DNA of 64,000 bases from the NCBI RefSeq assembly GCF_030683065.1, contig NZ_JAUXMX010000030.1:124001-188000 (forward strand), read 5' to 3'. The notes under the pieces are model-generated. The model ran no database searches and had not been told where the DNA came from. It was given only the letters and a program-made list of their open reading frames with translations. A program made the position numbers and the translations under genes. The stretch's first letter is position 1. The number at the start of each line of letters is the position of its first letter. The DNA is from Pseudomonas sp. Its GTDB lineage: Bacteria; Pseudomonadota; Gammaproteobacteria; Pseudomonadales; Pseudomonadaceae. Shown piece by piece: positions 31,708 through 39,651 of this stretch.

Positions 31708-32229
31708 ATGTCAGGAATGATCGGCGCCCGCGAGGCCCAGCCGAAGCACAAGAGCGTCGAGTGGTACACGCCGGCGTGGGTCTTTGATCGTCTCGGCCTG
31801 CAATTCGACACTGACCCTTCAAGCCCGCACGACTATGAAACGCCGGTGCCAGCCAAGGTGAAGTACACGATGTTCGACAACGGCTTAGCCCAGCCATGGT
31901 TCGGGAGGGTATGGATGAACCCGCCATACGGACCAGATACAGGCTTCTGGATGCGGCGCCTCATCTCCCACGGCAACGGCATCGCCATGGTGTTCAGCAG
32001 AACCGACGCAGCATGGTTCCAAGAAGCGATAGCTGCAGCCACCGCAACCCTGCTGATTGCTGGCCGAATCGAATTCATACCCGGACACGAGAACAGCCAT
32101 AAGAAAGGACGCTCTGGAGCCGGCAGCGCAATGTTCGCTTTCGGCCATGACAATGCGGTCGCCCTTTCCAGGCTCGCAGACCTTGGCGTGTTCATACCCC
32201 GCATCGATCCCAAGGGCTCAGCCGCATGA
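31708..32229 (+). CDS. phage DNA N6-adenine methyltransferase (Dam family)
   Basis: 173 residues, the usual size of phage-type Dam (Pfam Dam). It has EWYTPAWVFDRLGLQFDTDP, the catalytic NPPYGP motif in VWMNPPYGPDTGFWMRR, and GRIEFIPGHENSHKKGRSGA near the end. It methylates adenines in a short DNA target and would protect phage DNA from restriction or time replication. First of three methyltransferase-family genes in a row, with no restriction enzyme nearby. Confidence 0.88.
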   Translation: MSGMIGAREAQPKHKSVEWYTPAWVFDRLGLQFDTDPSSPHDYETPVPAKVKYTMFDNGLAQPWFGRVWMNPPYGPDTGFWMRRLISHGNGIAMVFSRTDAAWFQEAIAAATATLLIAGRIEFIPGHENSHKKGRSGAGSAMFAFGHDNAVALSRLADLGVFIPRIDPKGSAA

Positions 32230-32423
32230 TCCACCACCCCAAAGGCGGCCGCTGCAGCGCCTGCGCCAAGCGCCTCGACGACTGCAGCCACCTGCCCTTC
32301 CATACCATGCCCGTGCACTGGCATGACGGCGCCGACGTGGTGGTGATCTGCACCCAGTTCGTGCCGGCCACCGCAGAGCGCGGCAAACCATTCCTAAACC
32401 CGCGACGAGGCCGGAGGGTCTGA
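32226..32423 (+). CDS. small Cys/His-rich protein
   Basis: 65 residues coupled to the Dam gene by ATGA. CSACAKRLDDCSHLPFHTMP gives a C-x2-C...C...H arrangement suited to zinc. The C-terminus is Arg-rich. Lies between two methyltransferase-like genes. Function unknown. Confidence 0.6.
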   Translation: MIHHPKGGRCSACAKRLDDCSHLPFHTMPVHWHDGADVVVICTQFVPATAERGKPFLNPRRGRRV

Positions 32424-32426
32424 GGC

Positions 32427-33287
32427 ATGAATGCACGCGCTAAGCAGGTGCCGCGCACCCAGGCGGAATGTCGCAAGAACCTCGTTAACCTGCTGCAGGC
32501 CAACAGCCGCCGGCGTCACCTCTGGGAAGTGTTCGGCGACTTCATCGAACTAGCGGCCCTGGCCATGGCCAACTCGGTAGACCTGGCCCAGTTCGACGAA
32601 CGCGAGCAGCGCTACCTGACAATCATCAAACGCTATGAGCCAGATGAAGTGCAGCGCTTCCCGCAGATGCTCGGCGAGCTAACCATGGCCCTCGAGTTCG
32701 GCCCCGCCGACGTACTCGGCCAAGTGTTCGGCGAACTGGAGCTTGGCAACTCAGCCCGCGGCCAGTTCTTCACGCCCTACTCACTCTGCGCGCTGATGGC
32801 AGGCATGCAGATAGGTGACGGTGCCGACATCCGCAAGCATATCGCCGCGCGCGGCTTCATCACTCTCAGCGAGCCAACCTGTGGCGCCGGCGCGATGGTC
32901 ATAGCCATGGCCGCCACGATGCAAGCGCAGGGCATCAACTACCAGCACCACCTACACGTCACCGCCCAGGACATCGACTCACGCGGCGTGCACATGGCCT
33001 ACCTGCAACTCAGCCTGCTGCACATCCCCGCCGTGATCATCCTCGGCAACACCCTGCTGGTCGAAGAGCGCGAGCGCTGGTACACCCCCGCCCACATCCT
33101 CGGCCTCTGGAGCCAAAAGCTGCGCCGCGGCTATGCCCTCGGCAGCGCCCTGGATCCAGCCAGCGCACCGGTACCAGCACCAGCACCAGCACCAGCACCA
33201 GCACCGATCATCATCGAGCGCCTACCCACCCCACCGCTACCCGTTGGCCGCACGGCGGTATTGGGGGCGCAGATCAGTTTGTTCTGA
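32427..33287 (+). CDS. N6-methylase-fold protein lacking the NPPY motif
   Basis: 286 residues. It resembles HsdM-type methylases: GNSARGQFFTPYSLCALMA, SAM-binding EPTCGAGAM, and TAQDIDSRGVHMAYLQLSLL followed by VIILGNTLL. The catalytic NPP(F/Y) expected after that is absent; the chain instead goes to WYTPAHILGLW and a Pro-Ala repeat (residues about 247-262). It may bind SAM and DNA without methylating, or use an unusual site. Placed between Dam and C5 methyltransferase genes. Confidence 0.72.
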   Translation: MNARAKQVPRTQAECRKNLVNLLQANSRRRHLWEVFGDFIELAALAMANSVDLAQFDEREQRYLTIIKRYEPDEVQRFPQMLGELTMALEFGPADVLGQVFGELELGNSARGQFFTPYSLCALMAGMQIGDGADIRKHIAARGFITLSEPTCGAGAMVIAMAATMQAQGINYQHHLHVTAQDIDSRGVHMAYLQLSLLHIPAVIILGNTLLVEERERWYTPAHILGLWSQKLRRGYALGSALDPASAPVPAPAPAPAPAPIIIERLPTPPLPVGRTAVLGAQISLF

Positions 33288-33299
33288 GGAATACGCCGC

Positions 33300-35135
33300 A
33301 TGACTTCAATGAAGAAGCCCGCCCCGATCGACTTCCACACCCAGTACGGCCTGCCCCTCAACGAGCAAGACGAAGAGATCAACGTCGATCTGTTCGCCGG
33401 CGGCGGTGGCGCCAGCACCGGCATCGAGATGGGCCTTGGTCGCCCGGTACACATCGCCATCAACCACAACCCCGCGGCCATCAGCATGCACCAGGCCAAC
33501 CACCCGGGCGCGCTGCACCTGCAGACCGATGTCTGGGCAGTGGATCCGCTGGAAGTCCTGGCAGGCCGGCACATCGGCTGGTTTCACGCCTCACCAGACT
33601 GCACCCACCATAGCCAGGCCGCCGGCGGCCAGCCGCGCAAAAAGGAGATCCGCGACCTCAGTTGGGTGGTGATCAAGTGGGCGGGCATCGGCAAGCCGCG
33701 CATCATCAGCCTAGAGAACGTGAAGCAGATCCGCCAATGGGGCCCGCTGATCGCCAAGCGCTGCAAGCAAACCGGCCGAGTGCTGCGCCTCGATGGCAGC
33801 ATTGCCGCCAAGGGCGAGCGGGTACCGCGCGGCGAACAGTTCCTGGTGCCCGACCCGAAGCGCAAAGGCACCACCTGGAACAAGTTACTGGCCTGCCTCG
33901 AGGCGCTTGGGTATGTAGTCGAGCACCGCATCATCAAGGCCTGCGACTTCGGCGCCCCAACCAGCCGCGAGCGCCTGTTTATGGTGGCCCGCCGCGATGG
34001 CCACCCCATCGTTTGGCCGCAGCCAACCCACGCCGCCAAGCCGGCCAAGGGCCAGCAGCCCTACCGCACCGCCGCCGAGTGCATCGACTTCAGCCTGCCC
34101 AGCCAAAGCATCTTCGAACGCAAAAAGCCCCTGGCCGACGCCACCATGCGCCGCATCGCCAAGGGCATCCAGCGCGAGGTGCTGCAGAAGGCCAAGCCAT
34201 TCATCGTGCCGATCGCCAACTGGTCACGTGACGCATTGCATCCAGTTGACCAGCCTCTGAACACTGTCACGGCATGGCCGAAGGGTGGATCGTTTGCGCT
34301 GGCCACCCCGCATCTGGTGAAGTTTCGCTTCGATGAAGGCGGCCTACCGCTCGACCAGCCATTGCCTACCATCACATCGGGCGGCAACTGCAAGCGGCCA
34401 GCGGGTGCGGCGCACGCAATGGGAGTAGCCACCGCCTTCCTGGCCCAGGCCAACGGCGGCTTCAACACCACACACTCCAAAGCGCTTCCGGAGCCGATGA
34501 CCACCGTCACCAACACCGGCAGCCAGCAGCAACTGGTGACCGCCAACCTGGTGCACCTGCGCGGCAACTGCGATGCCAGGGATGTTGTAGACCCGCTGCA
34601 CACCATCAGTGCCGGCGGCCAGCACCACGGCCTGGCTACCGCCTTCCTGTCGCGGCAGTTCGGCGCCAGCATAGGCCAAGGCCTGGACACACCCGCCCCG
34701 GTGATCACCGCTGGCGGAGGTGGCAAGTCAGCACTGGTCGAGCTGCAGCTTTCGCCTGACGTGCAAGAGGGCGCCCTGCGCTGTGCGGCCTTCCTCATGA
34801 AGTACCACGGCATCGGCGAGAACATCGTCGGGATGGGCGAGACGGTCAGCACGATCACCACAAAGGATCGCCTGGCCCTGGTAACCGTGTGGATCGGCGG
34901 CGACCCCTACGTCATCGTCGACATCCACCTGCGCATGCTCCAGCCCCACGAGCTGTACGCCGCGCAAGGCTTCCCGCCGAACTACATCATCACCCACGGC
35001 CACGATGGCCGGAAGTTCACCAAGAGCCAGCAAGTCCACATGTGCGGCAACAGCGTAAGCCCACCGCCGCTGGCAGCCATTGCGGCAGCCAACGACACCT
35101 GGCGCAGCCATCAGCGCCAGGCGCTTGCAGCCTGA
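33300..35135 (+). CDS. C5-cytosine DNA methyltransferase with SPDC motif and repeated recognition region
   Basis: 611 residues. Motif I is VDLFAGGGGASTGIEMG; motif IV is HASPDCTHHSQAAGG, so the catalytic Cys follows Asp where most have Pro-Cys; motif VI is ISLENVKQ; motif VIII is TSRERLFMVARR; motifs IX-X are at the C-terminus (MLQPHELYAAQGFP, MCGNSVSPP). Between residues about 310 and 530 a (D)xP(L)xT(I/V)T(A/S)GG unit recurs at least five times. It methylates cytosine, probably to evade host restriction. Followed by zinc-protein genes. Confidence 0.9.
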   Translation: MTSMKKPAPIDFHTQYGLPLNEQDEEINVDLFAGGGGASTGIEMGLGRPVHIAINHNPAAISMHQANHPGALHLQTDVWAVDPLEVLAGRHIGWFHASPDCTHHSQAAGGQPRKKEIRDLSWVVIKWAGIGKPRIISLENVKQIRQWGPLIAKRCKQTGRVLRLDGSIAAKGERVPRGEQFLVPDPKRKGTTWNKLLACLEALGYVVEHRIIKACDFGAPTSRERLFMVARRDGHPIVWPQPTHAAKPAKGQQPYRTAAECIDFSLPSQSIFERKKPLADATMRRIAKGIQREVLQKAKPFIVPIANWSRDALHPVDQPLNTVTAWPKGGSFALATPHLVKFRFDEGGLPLDQPLPTITSGGNCKRPAGAAHAMGVATAFLAQANGGFNTTHSKALPEPMTTVTNTGSQQQLVTANLVHLRGNCDARDVVDPLHTISAGGQHHGLATAFLSRQFGASIGQGLDTPAPVITAGGGGKSALVELQLSPDVQEGALRCAAFLMKYHGIGENIVGMGETVSTITTKDRLALVTVWIGGDPYVIVDIHLRMLQPHELYAAQGFPPNYIITHGHDGRKFTKSQQVHMCGNSVSPPPLAAIAAANDTWRSHQRQALAA

Positions 35136-35255
35136 ACCTGAACCAGAACCAGAACCACCCTACCCGGCCATTCCCTGCCTGACGCGCTAGCCGGGCGGAT
35201 GGCCCGCAAGTATCGCCCCCATTTACCAATCACGCCAATTGGCGAGGTAGCAGTC

Positions 35256-35855
35256 ATGGACAAGAAAACCAAGATCCTCATCCCAGAGATCCCGGGAGAC
35301 TGGACTGCGCGCATTCGCAGCGGTCACCTCAACATCTGGAACGAGGCACTGCACGGCCGGCCCCACAGAAACGGTCTGCCAGAAGTGCGGATGGAGCCGC
35401 CGGAGAAGGGCCTGTATGCCGAGCGCATCGGCGAGGCCTGGTACTGGGTCTGTGGTTGCGAGCGCTGCCTGGACCGCGGCAAGGGCTACAGCTACATCGT
35501 CTGCCATGAGCACGACCGCTGCATCACCTGCCACACCCACAACACCGAACTACCCAAGAACATGACCCGCTGGGGTAAGCGCGAAGGATTCAGATGCGGT
35601 ACGTGCCAGGACCATCTGGACGCGACCCGCAAGGCTGACGCACTGGCCAAAGCTGCCGCGAGCGGGCACAGCGAGAGCGATTGCTCCTACACCGACGCAA
35701 TTCTCTGCCCGCACTGCGCCAGCGAGCAGTCTAGCGATGATCGGTATGAGGACGAGGCCGAGGCCGAGTGCGGTGTTTGTGGCGGCCTGTACTCGCTAGA
35801 ACTGCACTACTCGGTCAGCTACACCACGATGGTGGCTGGGAAGGCGCCCGCATGA
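35256..35855 (+). CDS. multi-zinc-finger phage protein
   Basis: 199 residues from ATG 35256 (GAGGTAGC upstream); a frame from 35199 lacks a site. Cys pairs occur at CGCERC, CITC, CGTC, CPHC and CGVC, giving up to three zinc sites. Asp/Glu-rich stretch near the C-terminus. Probably nucleic-acid or protein binding; no family recognised. Coupled to the next tiny gene by ATGA. Confidence 0.65.
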   Translation: MDKKTKILIPEIPGDWTARIRSGHLNIWNEALHGRPHRNGLPEVRMEPPEKGLYAERIGEAWYWVCGCERCLDRGKGYSYIVCHEHDRCITCHTHNTELPKNMTRWGKREGFRCGTCQDHLDATRKADALAKAAASGHSESDCSYTDAILCPHCASEQSSDDRYEDEAEAECGVCGGLYSLELHYSVSYTTMVAGKAPA

Positions 35856-35956
35856 ACGCCCCAACCTTCTGCCGTACCAGCGGCAAGCGCATCGGCCACT
35901 GCCCTTGCCTGCGCTGCAACCCACCCAAGGAGCCGACGCCATGCGCCGCACCCTGA
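35852..35956 (+). CDS. 34-residue Cys-rich peptide
   Basis: Starts in the stop codon of the previous gene and overlaps the next by 16 bp. MNAPTFCRTSGKRIGHCPCL, then RCNPP: four Cys in C...C-x-C-x2-C order could hold zinc. Unknown function. Confidence 0.5.
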   Translation: MNAPTFCRTSGKRIGHCPCLRCNPPKEPTPCAAP

Positions 35957-36138
35957 GCATCCGCCACACCGTAGACCGGCACGGCAAGCCACTGGCCGAA
36001 CTGATCGACAACCTGTCCGGCCTCTGCGGCGGGCTCTACCCCGCAGACCTGCGCCACCTCGCCCGCACCTTCAACACCGCCGCCAACGACCTCGAGCAGG
36101 GCGAACGCGGCCTGGTCGTCTACTGCATCCAGGAGTAA
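35941..36138 (+). CDS. small early phage protein
   Basis: 65 residues with AAGGAGCCG upstream of ATG 35941. It reads MRRTLSIRHTVDRHGKPLAE, then LSGLCGGLYPADLRHLARTF. Strand plus helix. Unknown function; within a run of ATGA-coupled small genes. Confidence 0.6.
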   Translation: MRRTLSIRHTVDRHGKPLAELIDNLSGLCGGLYPADLRHLARTFNTAANDLEQGERGLVVYCIQE

Positions 36139-36141
36139 CCC

Positions 36142-36522
36142 ATGCACCCACTCATCTACGTCGCCGGCCGGTACCGGGCAGCGACCCGCGAAGCCGTGGC
36201 CGCCAACATCGCCGCAGCCCGCCAGGTCGGCACCCAAGCCGCCCGCCTCGGCTGGTACCCGGTGATCCCCCACGCCAACACCGCCCACATGGAACTCGAC
36301 CTGGACCACAACGACGAGTTCTGGCTGACCGGCACCCTGGAGCTGATGACCCGCTGCGATGCCGTCGTGCTGGTCGACGGCTGGGAGAACAGCGCCGGCA
36401 CCCTCGCCGAGATCGCCCGCGCCGACGCCATGCACATCCCCGTCTATCGCGGCCTGCACCTGCTGCCCGGTGCACAAGAGTTTATCGCCTGGCTGTACGC
36501 AGTCGAGGCACGGCACGCATGA
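36142..36522 (+). CDS. DUF4406 / nucleoside deoxyribosyltransferase-like protein
   Basis: 126 residues. IYVAGRYRAATREAVAANIA, VIPHANTAHMEL, CDAVVLVDGWENSAGTLAEI and ADAMHIPVYR match the Rossmann-like DUF4406/deoxyribosyltransferase fold (nucleotide-binding GxY near the N-terminus, acidic site, and xGWENSxG). May act on nucleosides or deoxynucleotides in infected cells. Reaction not demonstrable from sequence. Confidence 0.72.
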   Translation: MHPLIYVAGRYRAATREAVAANIAAARQVGTQAARLGWYPVIPHANTAHMELDLDHNDEFWLTGTLELMTRCDAVVLVDGWENSAGTLAEIARADAMHIPVYRGLHLLPGAQEFIAWLYAVEARHA

Positions 36523-36710
36523 GCAACATGACCGAAAGCCCCACCGTCCAACGCATCAACGCCCAAGCCAACGGCATCACCCTGGCCCAGGCGATCGCCC
36601 TGCTCAACCGCGCCAACCGCTACGTCGGCACCCACTCCACCATCGGCGGCCAGGCGCTCGGCGTAGAGATCACCGAATTCGTCGCCAGCCACCAGAGGGC
36701 ACAGCAATGA
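36519..36710 (+). CDS. small early phage protein
   Basis: 63 residues, overlapping both neighbours by ATGA. QRINAQANGITLAQAIALLN, then RANRYVGTHSTIGGQALG. Short helices, unknown function. Confidence 0.58.
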   Translation: MSNMTESPTVQRINAQANGITLAQAIALLNRANRYVGTHSTIGGQALGVEITEFVASHQRAQQ

Positions 36711-37714
36711 TCAACGACGACAACTCACAGCAGAGCGGCGACGCGATCCTCGACAAACTCCGCGCCAGCGGCCTGACCATCGACGGCGACAACGCCTACA
36801 AGCGCGACCTACTGGATGCAGTAGTGGGTGCCATGATGCTCGGCAGGCTAAACACCAACCCACCACCAGCCGACCACTGGGCGCAGCGCTTCTGGGATAT
36901 CGGCCGGGAATATGGCGAATTGCCGGCCGCTTCGCCGGCAATCGTTATCCCGATGCCAGTTATGCCAGAGCAGCCCGAGGATGCTATCGACGACAGCTGG
37001 ATGGATGGCTACAACGCCGCCCTGCGCATGCGCGAAGACTGCATGCGAGCCATCGAATCAGCTGGGGCCGCACTGAAAGCACAGCCGAGCGTAGTGCAAT
37101 GGCCTGGTACTGACGAAATCATGCAGATGGCTTTTGAGGAGGGTCAGCCCGACGACGATGCCAGCGGGTACTACTTCGAGCTTGAAGAGTTCGATTTGTT
37201 TATCCAGCGCCTTATGGAAGAAGTCGCCCGCCTCAACGCCAGCGCTGCTGTGCCGGATTGGTGGCCAGAGCAGTGGAGGCGAGAGGGGTACAACGGCTGC
37301 GTAAAAACGGCAGTCTATGCTCTGCGTTTTCTGCGCAACAATCGGCCAGCAGAAGGCGGTGAACAGCAATACAACGACATGCACTTAATGCAGATCGCTG
37401 GCGACCTCGAAACGACTATGCGCGAACTTCTCGCCACCGCCCCAGCCCCTGCGCCATCTACCGGCGTATACAGCGCCGATCCGCTCGCGTGCCCAGGTTG
37501 CGTGAGCGGCTGCTTCCGATGCGCGCCAGACCATGTTGAGGGTGCGCGCAAGATGGGCAGCGTACCCAGGGATCTGCTGGAAAGGCTGGAGGTCGCAGCT
37601 CGCACAATGTCGGCCGTGCTGGCGCAGGAGCCAAAGCTGAAGGCCGTAGCCAAGCGAGTTATGGCGCTGGAAGTTGCCCGCATCGACGCCGCACTCGCCA
37701 CCCTCCGCAAGTAA
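36707..37714 (+). CDS. large hypothetical early protein
   Basis: 335 residues from ATG 36707, coupled to the previous gene. Three apparent parts: residues 1-90 mixed; 100-210 with acidic helices (YYFELEEFDLFIQRLMEEVA); and 250-335 with CPGCVSGCFRC (four Cys) and C-terminal helices (LEVAARTMSAVLAQEPKLKA). A Pro/Ala linker separates the last two. Such composite proteins are common in Pseudomonas phage early regions, and no function is established. Confidence 0.6.
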   Translation: MINDDNSQQSGDAILDKLRASGLTIDGDNAYKRDLLDAVVGAMMLGRLNTNPPPADHWAQRFWDIGREYGELPAASPAIVIPMPVMPEQPEDAIDDSWMDGYNAALRMREDCMRAIESAGAALKAQPSVVQWPGTDEIMQMAFEEGQPDDDASGYYFELEEFDLFIQRLMEEVARLNASAAVPDWWPEQWRREGYNGCVKTAVYALRFLRNNRPAEGGEQQYNDMHLMQIAGDLETTMRELLATAPAPAPSTGVYSADPLACPGCVSGCFRCAPDHVEGARKMGSVPRDLLERLEVAARTMSAVLAQEPKLKAVAKRVMALEVARIDAALATLRK

Positions 37715-37764
37715 CCCACACCATAAAACAAGCTGCCGGCAGCGTCGGCGGCGAGGATATTGCT

Positions 37765-38172
37765 ATGCCTGAGAAAAACCAAACGCCCACCGATCACATC
37801 ATGAAGCAAGCCCAGGTGTTCGCCTCGGCCTGGTCTCTTGTTGGCGGCGTGTTCGACAGTGGTAACGCGATGGCTGACGCGGAAGAGGCGAAGGAAGAGC
37901 TGCGCGACATGGTCGACGGCCTACTGCAATCCCATGTCGAGCAGATAGAGGGTGTGGCTGACGCCATGGAGAGCCTGGTCGACTGGCACGCGAACAAGAT
38001 TCGGCAGCTTCAAGAGCTCAAGGACGGGGCAGTGGCCGGAACCACCATCGACTTCGGCAGCGACTGCTCTGTCACGCTGACAGAGGACATGTCAAAGGGT
38101 ATGCGGGCCGCCCTGGCGATCGCGCTGGAGTTCGTCGGCACGCTCCCGATAACGCTCAGCCGTCCAGCCTAA
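37765..38172 (+). CDS. hypothetical early protein
   Basis: 135 residues. Acidic helices (ADAEEAKEELRDMVDGLLQS, HVEQIEGVADAMESLVDWH) suggest an oligomeric helical protein; the middle has TTIDFGSDCSVTLTEDM. Ends 44 bp before the DUF4224 gene. Function unknown. Confidence 0.58.
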   Translation: MPEKNQTPTDHIMKQAQVFASAWSLVGGVFDSGNAMADAEEAKEELRDMVDGLLQSHVEQIEGVADAMESLVDWHANKIRQLQELKDGAVAGTTIDFGSDCSVTLTEDMSKGMRAALAIALEFVGTLPITLSRPA

Positions 38173-38216
38173 CCCCATCAATCACGCCCGCGCTCATGCC
38201 GGGCGCGGAGGTATCT

Positions 38217-38471
38217 ATGCCCAAAGAAAAGCAGTCAGGGCATCAGCCCGAAACACTCAGCGACGGCGAGCTGGTGGCGATCACCGGCTATCGTCTACCC
38301 TCAAAACAGATTGCCTGGCTCCGGCAAAAAAGCTGGGAGTTCGTCACCAGCGGAGCAAATCGCCCGGTGGTTGGCCGCCTGTATGCCCGGCTCAAGCTGG
38401 CCGGGGTCAGGCCGTCGACCGTAAACGCAGTGACTGAACCTTGGTCGCTGGATCTGTCTCGCGTGGGGTAA
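38217..38471 (+). CDS. DUF4224 protein, integrase-adjacent (possible directionality factor)
   Basis: 84 residues from ATG 38217 with GCGGAGGT upstream. LSDGELVAITGYRLPSKQIA, then WLRQK and GANRPVVGRLYARLKL match DUF4224, a family found directly before phage integrases. Position suggests an excisionase-like role, but a DNA-binding wing is not certain. Ends 3 bp before the integrase. Confidence 0.75.
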   Translation: MPKEKQSGHQPETLSDGELVAITGYRLPSKQIAWLRQKSWEFVTSGANRPVVGRLYARLKLAGVRPSTVNAVTEPWSLDLSRVG

Positions 38472-38474
38472 ATC

Positions 38475-39521
38475 ATGCGCCCGAAGAAACCCGCCAATCG
38501 CGACCTGCCGCCACGGATGATCCGTCGGGTGCGCGAGCTGAAGTCCGGCGAGAAATGGACAGGCTACTACTACGCCGGACGTGACGAGGCGGGCAAGCGC
38601 AAGGAGATACCGCTGGGGACTGATGTCGACGATGCGCGAGTGAAGTGGGCGCAGCTCGAACGCAAGCAGGTGCCGCTGTCAGCTAAGACCGTCGGCGACC
38701 TGCTGCGTCGCTACGACCGCGACGTGATACCAGGTAAGGGCGCAAAAACGCAGAACGACAACCGCAAGTGCCTGACCCAGCTGCTCAAAGCGTTCGATGG
38801 GGCGCCGCTGGAGGCTGTCACGCCGCAGATAATCGCCCAGTACCGGGACGCCAGGACGGCGCCAGTGCGGGCAAACCGGGAGATTGCCCTGCTCTCGCAT
38901 GCGTTCAATATGGCTAGGGAGTGGGGGCTCTATAACCGGGAGAACCCTACGCGCGGCGTCAGGCGCAACAAGGAAGAGCCGCGCGACGTGTACGTCACCG
39001 ACGAGGTGTGGCAGGCACTGTACATCGAGGCACCGAGCGACTTACGGCTGGCCATGGATCTGGCATACCTCACCGGGCAGCGACCGGCCGACGTGCGCAA
39101 GATGCGCTGGGCTGACGTGGGCGATGACTTCCTAATGGTCGGCCAGGGCAAGACCTCGACCAAGCTGCGCATCCGTCTGCACATCGACGGGCTACGCACC
39201 GGGCTTGGCCGGCTGCTTGATCAGCTCGACCGGAGTCGCCCGCACCTGATTACCAGCGACCAGGGCGCCCAGCTCACCGAGAACATGCTACGGCTGCGAT
39301 TTGAGCCAGCCAGGAAGCGCGCCGCGGCGAAAGCCATCGAGAACAAAGACCCCGATCTGGCGGCAGCCATCATGCAGTTCCAGTTCCGTGACATACGACC
39401 CAAGGCGGCATCGGAAATCATCAGTCTGGAAGATGCGTCAGACCTGCTCGGGCACACCACTCAAGGCATGACGCGGCGCGTATACCGTCGTGTCGGCAAG
39501 GTGGTAAACCCGGTCAAATAG
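38475..39521 (+). CDS. int: prophage integrase (tyrosine recombinase)
   Basis: 348 residues. N-terminal arm-binding region (residues 1-60, including WTGYYYAGRDEAGKRKEIPL), SAM-like core-binding domain (65-160), and catalytic domain with R in LTGQRPADVRKMRW, FRDIRPKAASE, and H...Y in LLGHTTQGMTRRVYRR. It is the last prophage gene before host fimV, as expected for an integrase beside its attachment site. It catalyses integration and, with a directionality factor, excision. Confidence 0.93.
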   Translation: MRPKKPANRDLPPRMIRRVRELKSGEKWTGYYYAGRDEAGKRKEIPLGTDVDDARVKWAQLERKQVPLSAKTVGDLLRRYDRDVIPGKGAKTQNDNRKCLTQLLKAFDGAPLEAVTPQIIAQYRDARTAPVRANREIALLSHAFNMAREWGLYNRENPTRGVRRNKEEPRDVYVTDEVWQALYIEAPSDLRLAMDLAYLTGQRPADVRKMRWADVGDDFLMVGQGKTSTKLRIRLHIDGLRTGLGRLLDQLDRSRPHLITSDQGAQLTENMLRLRFEPARKRAAAKAIENKDPDLAAAIMQFQFRDIRPKAASEIISLEDASDLLGHTTQGMTRRVYRRVGKVVNPVK

Positions 39522-39603
39522 CCTGGTAGTTGCGGAAACGGTTCTAATAGTTGCGGAAATGACAGGGCGCAAAGCCGTGCAAATACTGGCACGCACAAAC
39601 CAA
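39522..39603. other. prophage right end / attachment region with arm-type direct repeats
   Basis: TAGTTGCGGAAA occurs at 39527-39538 and again at 39548-39559, 21 bp apart, about two helical turns, fitting integrase arm or directionality-factor sites. The crossover lies somewhere between here and the fimV terminator at 39604. The matching left attachment copy is outside the window, so the core cannot be defined. Confidence 0.55.
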
Positions 39604-39628
39604 AACGGCAGCCGATTCGGCTGCCGTT
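39604..39628 (-). terminator. fimV terminator
   Basis: AACGGCAGCCGA and TCGGCTGCCGTT form a 12-bp stem followed on the minus strand by TTTTGGTTTG. It terminates host fimV transcription just inside the attachment junction. Confidence 0.75.
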
Positions 39629-39651
39629 GCGGGTAGTGCATCAGACATGTA

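Noticed and set aside
20314..39521. Two tandem prophages, because two tyrosine recombinases are present
   Set aside because: Replication, nin-like, lysis and packaging genes run continuously through 20.3 kb in lambda order, with coupled overlaps and only one immunity region, so one prophage explains the layout better.
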